Assembly: GCA_010015675.1 (NCBI GenBank)
Contig: ML976995.1
Coordinates: forward strand, 230,907 to 294,906
Reading direction: 5' to 3'
Origin: Byssothecium circinans
Taxonomy: Eukaryota > Ascomycota > Dothideomycetes > Pleosporales > Massarinaceae
DNA: 64,000 bases
In this document: piece after piece, positions 19,484-30,869 of the stretch
Layout: every line of letters begins with the position of its first letter
Numbering within the stretch: position 1 is the stretch's first letter
The notes under the pieces: model-generated
Told to the model about the DNA's origin: nothing
The model's database searches: none
What the model saw: the letters and a program-made list of their open reading frames with translations, nothing else
Position numbers and translations under genes: made by a program

Positions 19484-22225
19484 ATGGAGTCCTCGCGCAT
19501 CTTTGTACGCGGTTTGCCGCCCAAGTTCTCGGAAGACGACGTCCGGAAACACTTCTCAAAGTTCCCGGTGACGGATGTGAAATATTTCCCCGCCCGCCGC
19601 ATTGGCTACATCGGATACAAGTCGCCGCAGGATGCCTCAAAGGCAGTCAAGTATTTCAACAAGTCGTTCATACGCATGACCAAGATCAATGTTGAGATTG
19701 CGAGACCTGTCAGTACCACCACAGGAAATTTGCCTGCCAATGCTAACGAATTCAGGTGGCCGATAAAGACCTGCCCAAGTCGCGGAGACAGCAGAGGGAA
19801 GAGAACAGCAAGCCGAGGAACGATGACTACATACCGCCGCCCAGGGATAACAACCTCAAGCGGAAACGGGACGAGGTTGAGCAGGACCCGAAGTTGAAGG
19901 AATACCTCGATGTGATGCAGCCGCGGTCGAAAACGAATGTGTGGGCGAACGAGGAGGCACAGATTGATCACGGTACTGCTTCTGCTGTCCATGCTGCAGA
20001 AGACCTCGAGATCGCTGCCGGAGAAAGCGATGACGAATACCAGGTGATCGCAAAGAAACCCAAGACTGCACAGCGTACGCCGTTAGTAGAGCCGCAGCCT
20101 GTGGTCGATACACCAATGGCAGAGCCTACGCGTGAAGAGGAACACAATGGCGAAAATGCAGCCGAGCAGCTCGATGAGACACCGTCGGGTGAGCAAGGCC
20201 CTGTTTCGGACGCTGACTGGCTTCGATCGCGGACAAATCGGGTGCTGGATCTGGTGGAAGACGACCTGGATGGCCCGCCGCCGGTGGTAGCCCCGAAAAC
20301 CGTCGAAGTGCCGAAAGACTCTCCACAAGTGGAAAAGCAGCCCGAGTTATCGAAAGAGGTCGTGGAGAAGCAAGACACCATTCTCACTGAAGAGGATAAA
20401 ATTCGTGAAACTGGTCGACTGTATCTTCGAAACCTTTCCTACGAGGTGACTGAGGAAGACCTCCGCGAGCAATTCTCCAAACACGGCTCGCTTGACGAGG
20501 TAAGAAGACAGTGCTATTTCTTTTATCCCTGTGCAATGATGAACAACCAGATAGGGACAACTGATGCTTTGCATATGAAGTCCACTGGGAGAGTATTTTA
20601 GTAGATGTCTCTCTTATCTGAACGCACCACTCCCTCAAGTTGTAGCGAACATTTGCGCATTAGTAACCGCTTCTAACACTCACCAGGTACACGTTCCTTC
20701 AACGAAGAGTGACGGTAAGGGAAAAGGCTTCGCCTTTCTGCAGTTCGAAGATCCTGAGCACGCCGTTGAAGCCTTTTTGGACAACGACGGCATCATCTTC
20801 CAAGGTCGGTTATTGCACATCTTGTCAGGCAAGGCAAAACGAAACAATGAACTTGACGAGTTTGCTATTTCAAAGCTACCACTGAAGAAACAGCAAGAGG
20901 TGCTGCGAAAGAAGAACGCCGGAGCGAACACCTTCAACTGGAACTCGCTCTATCTTAATACCGACGCCGTTCTATCCGCGGTCGCACAGCGCTTAAACAT
21001 CAGCAAATCCGATCTCCTAGATCATACCTCCTCTGACGCCGCGGTGAAACAAGCCCAGGCCGAGACTCATGTGATACAAGAAACGAAGAACTACTTTGCT
21101 CAGCATGGCGTTGATCTTGAGGCTTTCAAGAAGAGCTCCAAGGGCGATCTCGCCATTCTTGTCAAGAACATTCCACATGGTGTCAGTGCAGATGAGATCA
21201 AAAAGCTCTTCGAAGAGCATGGCACTGTACAACGATTTTTGTACCCTCCACTGGGTATGACGGCCATTGTTGAGTTTGCGAATGCTACACAGGCAAAGTC
21301 TGCTTTTTCATCACTGTCCTATCGGAAGATGAAAGACTCCATTCTCTACTTAGAGAAAGCCCCCAAGAACCTCTTCAAAGAGGGCGCGGTGGTTGCACCT
21401 GTGCCAACGACGTCCGCTGATGGCGTTGGCGCCAAACTCTCGGCGAAGGACCTGCTCGAGGAACCCTCAACATCTGATGCTGGTAACGTAGCGACACTGC
21501 ATGTAAAGAATCTCAACTTCACCACTACAACTCAGAAATTAAAGGAAACCTTCTCCCCGCTAGCAGGCTTCAAAAGCGCCATTGTCAGGACGAAGATCGA
21601 TCCTAAACGAGGCGTGCTTTCTCTCGGTTATGGATTTGTTGAGTTCCATAGCCCAGAGGCTGCCAATGCTGCACTCCGAGCTATGGATGGTCATAGTCTC
21701 GAGGGACACGCGTTGAAGATCCAAGGTTCGCACCGTGGCGCGGATGCTGCGGAGGAGCGGCGAAAGGAAGACGCGGCAAAGAAGGCGACAGGAACTAAGA
21801 TCCTTGTCAAGAACCTGCCGTTCCAGGCTGATGTGAGTTCCCTTTATGTCTATGTAGTATTCTGGCACGTTCTAACCCTGGGACAGAATAAGGATCTTCG
21901 CGCACTGTTCACCCCTTACGGTTCCCTGAGGTCGGTTAGAGTTCCCAAGAAATTCGACTCCTCTTCGCGCGGATTCGGCTTCGTAGAATTCTCAACGCAG
22001 CGCGATGCGACTAACGCGATGAACGCGCTCAAGAATACTCACTTACTGGGTCGCCATCTTGTCCTCACGTTTGCTGAGACGGAATCGGATGACCCAGAAG
22101 CGGAGTTGGAGAAGATGCAGCAAAAGGTCGGAGCGCAGGCGAACAAGGTCGCCCTCCAACGACTGACATCAGGTGGTCGCAAAAAGTTCAACGTTACAGG
22201 CACCGACGATCTAGATGAAGCCTAA
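19484..22225 (+). CDS. MRD1: MRD1, multiple RNA-binding-domain protein of 18S rRNA processing
   Basis: Exons 19484-19708, 19756-20499, 20687-21832 and 21887-22225 give 817 aa. Mrd1 (five to six RRMs) binds pre-rRNA and U3 in the 90S pre-ribosome and is needed for early 18S cleavages in the nucleolus. RRM1 is at residues 1-80 (RIFVRGLPPKFSEDDVRKHF). An acidic/charged linker with FNWNSLYLN-type motifs and further RRMs follow, at GRLYLRNLSYEVTEEDL, DLAILVKNIPHGVSADEI, TLHVKNLNFTTTTQKL and KILVKNLPFQAD. The last two RRMs are the most conserved. The intron at 21833-21886 is 54 bp, a multiple of three without a stop, so a retained transcript would stay open (+18 aa within RRM5). The second intron (187 bp) is long for this window. 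Confidence 0.95.
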
Positions 22226-23098
22226 TTGGCGGGCGTGTCCGGGCAGGCTTTGCAGAGTAACGCTCATCGCCAACGAGCGATGCGTCGCGCTGCCGCCCTT
22301 GCTGTTCTGACTAACGGCGCGAGGCACACCAGGCTCGCCCCTTCACCTATATACTATAAGACATCAGCGTCACGTACCCTTGGCGCACGCTGCTGAAATT
22401 TCCGCTATCCGCCGACAGGAGGTTTTGCTGCCTACACAGGTCTGAATCGAGCGCATGGCCACCACACCGCGTTTGCGGCCTTGCTCCCTATGTCTTAGAC
22501 GCGAAAGACATTCATCACCTCACACACTGTTGGACACGCTTGTAACGTAAAAAACATGTTTACGACTACTGACATTCTTCATCCTCAGAGCATTCCCGTG
22601 CCTGTCCTCCCTCGCACAAGACTTGGCGAGCGGGCTCGCTCCAATCAAGTGACCTCTGACCGGTCGGCAGTTGCTCAATGCCCTTGCTCGTCTTGCTAAC
22701 CATGACCGAAGCAGCAGTGTTATCATTCCTAGAAGAGAGGAATCGCGGGGAGTAATTGCATAGTGAACAAGCGAAGTGGTGCTGGCAACGCTTGACTCTC
22801 TATAGTGTGTTAGCCTAATCTCAACTACCGTTATGCCACCACGGCGACTGGTCCACCTTGACGGTAACCTGCAGTGCCCTTGAGAGGCAAATCGTGCCCT
22901 CCTGACTGGTTATCTAGGCTTCTGCTTTATATCACATCTTTAGACCCTCTCGATCCTCTTCTACATTTCTTGCTTCGCCACCCGCATTCTCTTCCGTCAC
23001 AGTCATTCTTTTGCTCCAACCGCTCTTACGTTCCTTCCCATACTCAGACATTCTTAGAGAAAAGTCCATTCTTTACTGCATTTCCATTCCCGCTCATA
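22226..23098. other. Upstream region of the abaA-type gene
   Basis: No gene recognised. The last 120 bp carry repeated CATTCY motifs (separate entry); additional copies occur around 22570-22730. Confidence 0.6.
22985..23090 (+). promoter_or_regulatory. Cluster of five CATTCY (AbaA response element) motifs
   Basis: CATTCT at 22985, 23004, 23049 and 23067, and CATTCC at 23085, all on the plus strand, the last only 9 bp before the abaA start codon. CATTCY is the published binding site of Aspergillus AbaA (TEA domain). The tract is also pyrimidine-rich, which raises the chance rate somewhat. Confidence 0.5.
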
Positions 23099-25655
23099 AT
23101 GGAACTACAACACCACACTCGTTCATGCGTACTGCCATCGAATGCTCCAGCCCTGCCAGAGCATGACGCCTCTTCTTCAATACCGAGTCGTGTGCTTCAA
23201 GAACGGTCTGCAAACAGACGGCATCATAATCTTACAAATGCTTCATCGCAGTGGAAACGCTCGTCGTCGCCCGTGGAATATGCCTACTCCGGTCGGATAG
23301 GTAGCTATTTGGCGGGGAACCTAGAACCTCAGATAAATGGAGAGAAGTCGGATGCCCAAGTCGAGCATGAGCTCAAGAGGTTGCTGGGGCTGCTAAAACG
23401 GTGCGAGAAGTATCAAAAGTATCGTGATCGGCAGCCTCGGACGAAGCAGGATCGGGAACAGAGATGGCCTGACCATCTTGAAGAGGCCTTCTTTCGAGGT
23501 ATGCTGATTGCTTTCATGGCCTTCATGTTTGATAGAGATTGACGTCTTCAGGCTTGATACGATGGCCACCGATGGGTCGGCGGAAGCATATGCTTGACGG
23601 TCAACTCCGCGGCCGCAATGAACTGGTCGCTGATTCCATTATGAGAGATACCAAGGAGCCTCGCACGCGAAAGCAGGTATCAAGCCACATTCAAGTGCTC
23701 AAGAACATCTTGTCTGAATGTCCTCAAAGTATGACCATCAAGCTCTCTATCCGTCCAATCACTGACATGTGCATACAGTCTTGGTGTATATGTCTACCGC
23801 GGATCTCTCGGGCCGTCGAAACCGTAACAGCAGCTCCCGCTACGGCCATTCACGTAACCGTCATCACGCCTCCTCCAAATACGACCCCTCCGCCACCTCT
23901 ACCTACCAAAACTTCGGGCACCTCCCTTCCTCTGTCGCGCACGCCAAGATTCAAAACGATCAAGACGACGCGGCCTACACAGTCAACGACTTTGGCATCT
24001 TCGTCGAAGCAGGGCTTCATAAACAACGCGTGCACTGTTACACTGAATGCTCCGGCAACTCGCGTCAAAGCGACATCAACGTCTGCGATACCACTTCCTG
24101 GCACAAACAGTTCCCCGAGTTCAACTTCCACCGTACGGACGATCTCAAGAATCGGAATGTGCTGGTTTGCGATGCGTCGATCAAGGTGATGACCACGGAG
24201 CGGCCGACAGGAGCCGATCTCAGTATTGTTTTCGATCTGAGATCGAAGCTCAACTTGGCCAAGTACGATGCGCTTGAGTGCTCGACGCGGTTTTTCGATA
24301 ATGGGAAGCCACTTGATCAAGTTGACGAGTATGACAGGAAGGTGAAGCACACTTCAACGACTGCGGAGTTCTATCCTGCGTATTATCTCAGCCACGAAGG
24401 GCTGCTTCGCGTAAAATTTGGAGCGAGCTTTTGGGCGGGGCAGATGCAGAAGATGGGGAATATGCTGAGGAAAGCGGGAGAAGAGGAGCAAAGTACGAGG
24501 TTGAAGTACGAGAGCATTGTGAGGAAGGAGCTACAGTATATGACCGCTGCGCAAGACATCTTCGGGATGAGAGATGGGGTGAAGAAGTGTTTCTTAACAA
24601 TCCTCTGGCGTTTCAATCAAACCAGGACGCCGAATGAGGCTGGCAGAATGATATGGCGAGTCGTTGATTTCGGGGGAAGACGGGAGAGGGAGCGCAGAGG
24701 CCATGAGGTCAAAGAAGCGATGGATGAGTTGGAGAAGGATCTACTCACCATGCCTACATCTTCCTCATCGCCAGGTCTCGTCTCCCTCTCTACTAATACG
24801 ACATCATCTATGTACCCCTCCCTCCCGCTAGACTTCACCCACCAACCCTTCACCCACCCTCACCACGGTCCTGCACCCCTCGATCTAGACGGACTAGGTC
24901 TCGAGACCATGACCTCGGATTTCTCGAACCCGAACTCAGCAACAGCCCCGAGTCTGTCGACGGATTACTTGCAATCGCACTCTCTCCCCTCGCTCTCGCA
25001 TCACTCGCAGGACCTGGGCGTAGTGACACAACAGACCAATGAATACCACGACGGGGTGGGGAATGAATTCGATTTCAACGGCGGCCACATCCAGATCTCA
25101 GCCTGCCTTGAGCCTGCCATCAACCTCGGCGCATACGAGTCATATTCCACCCACGCACAGGGTTACGCTGGCCTACCCTCCATCGCAGATCTAGACCATG
25201 AACTTCAGACCGCTACTTCCTCGCAGACCCATAACCACCAGCACCATCAACACCATGCAGATTCCTTCAGCGACTTCGCCAACCTCGACGCCGTGTCAGC
25301 CTCCATGAATAGCATGTCCTCCTGCTACGCTACGAAACCGTCCTGGCACCATCCTGGCCTCATCCCGCAGCTGGAGAATCAGGCAGAGCAGTATAGTGTC
25401 AGTGATTTGATGATGGCGGCTACCCACGCTGATAATCCTAACGTGGGTGTTATGGATGGGAGTGCGGGATTGGGGAGTGGGCTTTGGAAGCTGCAGAGTG
25501 CATTCGGGGAGGATACGGGGGTGGGCGCCATGGTTGGGTTGACGGATGCAAGGAAGGATAGTTTGGTGAATGTGGGGAAGGATAATGGTGGGGGATTTGA
25601 TGGGTTTGCGATGTTGGAGAGGGAGAGGAGGGATTCGCGGTATCGGCCGTATTAG
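23099..25655 (+). CDS. abaA: AbaA-type TEA/ATTS-domain transcription factor
   Basis: Exons 23099-23498, 23552-23728 and 23779-25655 give 817 aa. AbaA acts between BrlA and WetA in conidiophore development and binds CATTCY DNA. The TEA domain (residues ~115-190) reads WPDHLEEAFFRGLIRWPPMGRRK, LRGRNELVADSI and RKQVSSHIQVLKN. A long C-terminal region follows, with a conserved central part (DLKNRNVLVCDASIKV, GTEA-like CSTRFFDNGKP, EGLLRVKFGASFWA) and a Ser/His/Gln-rich tail. Both introns interrupt the TEA-coding part: GTATGC/CTTCAG and GTATGA/ATACAG, both phase 1. Five CATTCY motifs sit just upstream, which suggests autoregulation as in Aspergillus. Confidence 0.93.
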
Positions 25656-26758
25656 GGCATCGTGGGGTTGAGGTTGAGGAGGAAGGGTATTGCGATGGTG
25701 GTAGAAGGAGAAGTTTTAATGGGGTTGGTTTAGAAGAGGCGATATGGTGAGATGAGAGGAGACGAGACGAGGTAATGCTTTCTACGATGCCACGGCCGCC
25801 ACAATCCCCCTTCTTCCTTCGAATTCGGTTCAGAGTCTGTCCTTGATCACATTAAGCACTTCACGATTAGACATAGCTTACCGAGACACCAAAATAATGA
25901 ATTAGTAATACCGCATAACTGAGCTCTCCTGGCTTTTAGATCATAACACTCCTGTCTCGAAGCTTGTCTGTCCCATAGTGCGTGAATGGTGTCTCGGAGC
26001 CATGTCCGCAGCAAGATCAGTCAGTGTTCAGAACATGGCGAACGCCACTGTGACATGTGGTCGATGGGATGTCGGGAGACGCGAGGAGGGTGGCCATGCA
26101 TTCATCCTCATTCAACTTCGTCTCACTCTCACACGTCCCTCCCCCCCGCCTGTCTCAGTTTGGTTTGCGCGCATGGTGGCCCTCGCGTCTGTCTTGGACA
26201 AACGCTCATGCAGAGCGGTTAGCCGTTGTTGTCCGACCTGACTTTGTCTTTCCTGTGTGTGGTGTGGAGCAGGTTGGCAGCCTGATGGGTGATGGGCAGG
26301 GTTTGACGTTACACTTGTGGTGGTTACACAGATGCGAGGTGCCTGGAAAGGGGAGGAAGGAAGGAGGGGCAAACAGCAAGTGGGTGAGAGGGATGTCGTG
26401 ACCAAATTTTTTTTCCAGCGTGAAAGCGGTTACCGCGTCAATTCATCCATTTCCTCTTTCTTCATAAATCTATCACTTGTGTGTGGTACACCAATCGCCC
26501 GACGGTTTACCGCTCAAACGCGTCGCTTCGGTCCTATCCACTCACGCGTGTAGCCGTCCACTACCCGCGTTCGTTCACCTCCACTCGAACGAACCAAGTC
26601 TCCCACAATCGCAATCAATGGCCCAAAGCACACCCCTCCCTCCCAAGTCTCCACAGAACAACACCACGAGATAAACGCGCTGTCGCGCCATCAGGTTCCA
26701 CCTGCAAACTTGCCTGGACCGCAAAGCGGACCGTAGCCGCCGCCCCGCTATCGCAATC
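25656..26758. other. Intergenic
   Basis: No gene recognised. A poly-T run (~26406-26413) and pyrimidine-rich DNA precede the next gene. Confidence 0.6.
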
Positions 26759-28516
26759 ATGGCTAGGGAGGACTTATTACAGTACTTAATCCTCCCCGGC
26801 GGCCAGCCTACTTCTACGCCTTCCAACCCCCCCTCCACAGCTAAAAAATCGGAATCGAGTCTGGACTTGAACAAGCACGATTCCGAATCCAGAACAGCTG
26901 AGCCTATCCGAGATCTCCAAAGCGACTACTGGCGCTACCGCGGCCAGTTCCAAGCCTTAACCCTTCTTAAATCCCAAGCGAACATCACAAACAGGAAAGA
27001 CTGCAAAATGGAAGTCGATACCGCACCCCCTGCCGCCCTTTTCGGCGTCAACACCGGAGCTGGCGATTATATGACTATAGACGACTACCTCGCCACGCAC
27101 ACCCCTCCTGCACCCAAACATCTACCCCCAGCGCCCAAGCCCAAGGCCGAAGCCGCTGCTATCACACTCGTCCCCCGCGCCGTCGGAGCCCGGACTTCCA
27201 AGCACACAAACTTGCTTCATGAAAAGTATCAAGCGCTGAATATCCCGCAGCCCGAGTTTGTGTTTGAAGGGAATAGTTCCAAAGGGTGGTGGGGTAAAGT
27301 TGTGTTTTGGCGATTGCTCGCTGAGGCTGAGGCTGAAGAAATAGAATTGAGCCACGGGGCTAGGGTTGCAGAGAACGGCGATGTCGAGATCAAGGAAAAA
27401 GGCCCGTTTTCCAGTAAGCAGGAGGCGAAGGAGAAGCTGAGTGAGGGTGCGTTGAAGGTGCTTGTGGGGCTGGAAGCAGAGGGGAAAGTGCTAAAGAGGG
27501 AGAAGGCGAGGAAGGTAAAAGAGAACACGAGTGTGACTGCGGAAGGTCAGAGACAGGAGCCCAGTGTTAATTATGTGGGACAATTACTCGGTAAATCGCC
27601 TTTCCCTTTCCCTTTCCCCTTCCCTATTCATCTCTCAATCCCATAACCGCCCAGAGACTAGGAAGTCTGCGCTAACTCAGACGATGCAGAATTCCAGCGC
27701 AGCATAGCCTCCCCGCAACCAACCTACACAGACTACCAAGTCGGCACAGGCTTCACCTGTCTCCTCACCATCGACAGCATCCCCACCCCCTTCGGCACCC
27801 TGCAAGCCCCCTACTTCTCCTCCAAAAAAGCCGCCCGCCACAACGCTGCCCGCCTCGCCGTCGAATTCTTCAAGGCGCAGGGTCTCTGGCCCGACTCCGC
27901 CACCGACGTCGGGGGCATCAAGAAGAAGAAGAGGAAGACAACACCCGCGTCTCCTCCCGTGCAAGCCCCTACTCCCTCCCCAGACACCAGATCCGCTTCT
28001 TCCTCTGACTCTCCAGACTCCCCTGGCACTCCCACTACCATTACCACCACAGCAGGAGGCGAATCCTACGCCTCCCGCGTCGCCACCCTCGCGGCCACAC
28101 TCTCCCTGCCCCCTCCCTCCTACACCAGCACGCCTTCCACCACAGCCCCGGGCTTCTACACCGTGCACTGCTCCTTCCGCAACTCGGCTCACGAGGGCCC
28201 CCTCGGCGAAGCCCGCCATATCTTCGGGAAGAAAAAGGCGAAGGAGGAGTGTGCGAGACTGACGCTCGAGTATCTGATGAGCGTGAGGGAGACGCGGATG
28301 TCGTATGGGAGGATGATGATGGAGGGTGTTGTGGGGGGCGGGGAGGTTGCGGAAGTGGCGGTGGGGAGGGCGGTCGGTGGGGATGGGGACGGGGGGGTTG
28401 AGAGGGAGGTTGTTTGGAGGAGGGCGGGGAGGGGAGTTGAGGGGGACGAAAAGGAGGAGGGGGAGTGGGAGGGGGATAGTAGTGGGGATGAGGGGTGGGA
28501 GAGTGCATTGGAGTAG
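26759..28516 (+). CDS. Protein with three dsRNA-binding-domain-like modules
   Basis: Exons 26759-27590 and 27690-28516 give 552 aa from the first ATG. An ATG at 27008, in better context and followed by the conserved-looking part, would give 469 aa. Module 1 (~141-245): SKHTNLLHEKYQALNIPQP, then GKVVF and, after a charged insert, GPFSSKQEAKEKLSEGALKVL. Module 2 is split by the intron: NYVGQLLEFQ, QPTYTDYQVGTGFTCLLTID, FGTLQAPYFSSKKAARHNAARLAVEFF. This is a good match to the alpha-beta-beta-beta-alpha dsRBD with its C-terminal KKAA helix. Module 3 (~398-465): SYASRVATLAATLSLPPPSY, GFYTVHCSFR, FGKKKAKEECARLTLEYL. Between 2 and 3 is a KKKKRK nuclear-type signal; the C-terminus is acidic and Gly-rich. 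No RNase III, deaminase or kinase domain is present. It could be a Dicer partner or RNA chaperone; the function is unknown. Confidence 0.75.
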
Positions 28517-29611
28517 AAGGGCGTGGGCGGAGTGGGAGTGGGAGTGGTAACTGCGGTGATGGCTTGGGGATCAGGGATGATTTAGTGGTGGTTACGGGTC
28601 CTTGGGTGTCCCTTTCTTACGACCTCTTGATGGTGTTTGCGCATGGCGGTTTGGGGATTGCGTGTGGCATATGGCATGTGACATCGAGTATATACATGGC
28701 GTTGGTGCTGGCTTATACTTCTGCTTTTGCATATTTTCATTTCCTCACCCCCATCTATCCATCCATCCATCCACCCCCATGGTAGGTATGACATGATCTT
28801 CACGCCCCCTGGCCGACTTCACTTTTCACGAGCCTCGAAGGACGGACGTTGGCATATCGATTCAATAGACTCTTTTTGTGCACATTGAACGATTTGGAAT
28901 TAACATTTCGTTTCCCTACCTATACGCTACATTTACTTACACATTCGCGCTATCTGGCTCTGACTCTGACTCGCACAAAGTACAATGTATGTACAGGAAG
29001 TACAGCACAGCACAGTACACTAGCTATTGAATTTGGATTTGGATTTGAATCTGAATTCGAATCTGGAAGTGCAAGAAAAAGCTCCACCCCATACCAAGAA
29101 AAAGGGAGAAAAGGTATTCAGCGGAAAAAAAAAGAAGACAAGGCTCGACTCGCCTCGCATCCATTCCCAAAGAAAGCATAAAGTACTTTCGTGTAGAGTG
29201 CGAACACTTGCTCACGCTCGATCTGACCGATGCCTCCCCATGGTCAGCCCCGCACGCACTCTTTACTCCCTTGAGAAAAAAAAAAGGCTAAACCACCGAG
29301 GTAGAGAATCCGAGCGCTCAGTTCAGTAAAACGCCATGATAGAAGTTGAAAGCAGGATCAAAAGACGGGACCATCTCATGCATCGCCTCTTCTCCTCCCC
29401 CTCTCCGATCCTCTCCTCACTACATCCCGCCCATCTCGGATTCACATCCGCACCCTTCACCCCGACAAAGCCCCTCGGAAAAAGATGCACCTCGATGGAA
29501 GCAGACCGCACTGCTCATCTCATCGACACATTAGCCCTTAGCCGGAGAATTGCAAAATTACCTTTTTGCCAGCGAAGAGAGCGAGACCGGGCAGACAGGA
29601 GGAACCAGGAA
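28517..29611. other. Convergent 3' spacer
   Basis: No gene recognised. It contains CCATC repeats (~28758-28778) and an imperfect hexamer array GGATTT/GAATCT (~29028-29075). Confidence 0.6.
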
Positions 29612-30869
29612 CTAACCAGTCCCAGCCTCGCTCTTACGCTTACTGCGATCCCGCTTCGCCTTGACGGGTTTATTCTCCTTCTCCTGCGTCTCCTCCGCGA
29701 CCTCGGCATTCCGCGTAGTGCGACTGCTCTTGGTGGTCTTCTTCTTCGCATCGTCGGGCGAGGCTTCCTTCTCGGGCGCCGGGGCGATGGGCGTGGGAGC
29801 CGCTTTCTTCTTCTTGTCTTTCTTCGCTGGCGTTGCGGTTGCGGGTGGGACTTCGATGCTGGACTGTGGGGGTTTGATCTGGGTGACGTTGCGGGGGAGA
29901 GGGATGGGGGTGGGGGCAATGGCGACAGGGGCAGAGGATGCGTTGGTGGTCGTCTTCTGGCGTTTGTTGGGACGCGGTGTCTTGCCGTTGGTGGCGGGAG
30001 GGCTGGGGGCTTTGGCGACGGGAGAGGCGCCGACGTCGTCGTCGGATTCGGAATCCGCGTCTGAGTCGAGCGCGCCGGCTTCTGCTTCGTCCGAGGCGTC
30101 GTCTTCGTGCTGGAGGAGCTCGGCTGAGGCTGCCTCGCCTTTCGCGGCTAGGTACGCGGCGTACTCCTGCTTCCACTTTTCCCGCGACTCGCGGTACGAA
30201 GCTTTCCATTGCTGTGTCTGGTAAGTATACGGAAGGGAATGCGGGTAAAGGGCTACTGACCTCCTTCTCGTCCTCTGTGGACTCGTTCCAGCGCTTGTTG
30301 ATCTCAATCTGCACCGCGTTCGGCTCCAGTTTCTGGCCCTCTTGCAGCTCATTCTCCAAATCCTTCTTGACCACGGGGCGCGCTGCCTGCGCATACAGGA
30401 AGGCTGCCGTCAACGGACGCTTAGGCGCATCGGGATCCTTGACCTTCTTCTCACGCTTGCGCTTCTTCGTCTTGTCGGGAGCGGTAGTCGCGGCGGCAGC
30501 GGGCGCGGCGGTAGGCGCAACAGCAACACCCTGCGCGATGTTGTTGATGGCGAACCCCGCAGAAGCCAGCGCGGCATTGGCGGTCTCGGCGACGTTATCA
30601 GGGAGCTGGAGGCTTTGGAGTGCGTCGCCTTCGCTGCCGAGCACCGAGGACGTGTGCTGGATGTAGGAGCTCATGAGATCGTTGAGGCCATTCTGGACGT
30701 GTTGGAGGCCCTTTTGCACGTTCGACAGCGAGATGATGACCTGACGCGCGTGAGTTATGACTGTCTGAGCGGGGATGTGCTCTGGCATCGGCGTAGACCT
30801 CGCGCGACGCACAAGGGCGTTGTGCGGGTGCTGCGACACGGTGGGGAGGATGGGTCGTTTGCGGGCCAT
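29612..30869 (-). CDS. HMG-box protein
   Basis: Minus strand, exons 30869-30261 and 30211-29612, giving 402 aa. The N-terminal half (residues ~1-120) is a conserved helical region. A basic KKRKREKKVKDPDAPKRPLTAAFLYAQ stretch begins the HMG box, which continues with PVVKKDLENE, IEINKRWNESTEDEKE, then after the intron QWKASYRESREKWKQEYAAYLA. The intron thus cuts the box between helices 2 and 3. The C-terminal ~180 residues are a Lys/Ala/Pro-rich tail, as in chromatin HMG proteins. The acceptor is duplicated six bases apart (30218 and 30212), giving either Thr-Gln-Gln or Gln before Trp. The frame is open upstream of 30869 to a good acceptor at 30891, so an extra 5' exon is possible (see findings). 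It is probably a nuclear DNA-bending or chromatin factor. Confidence 0.85.
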
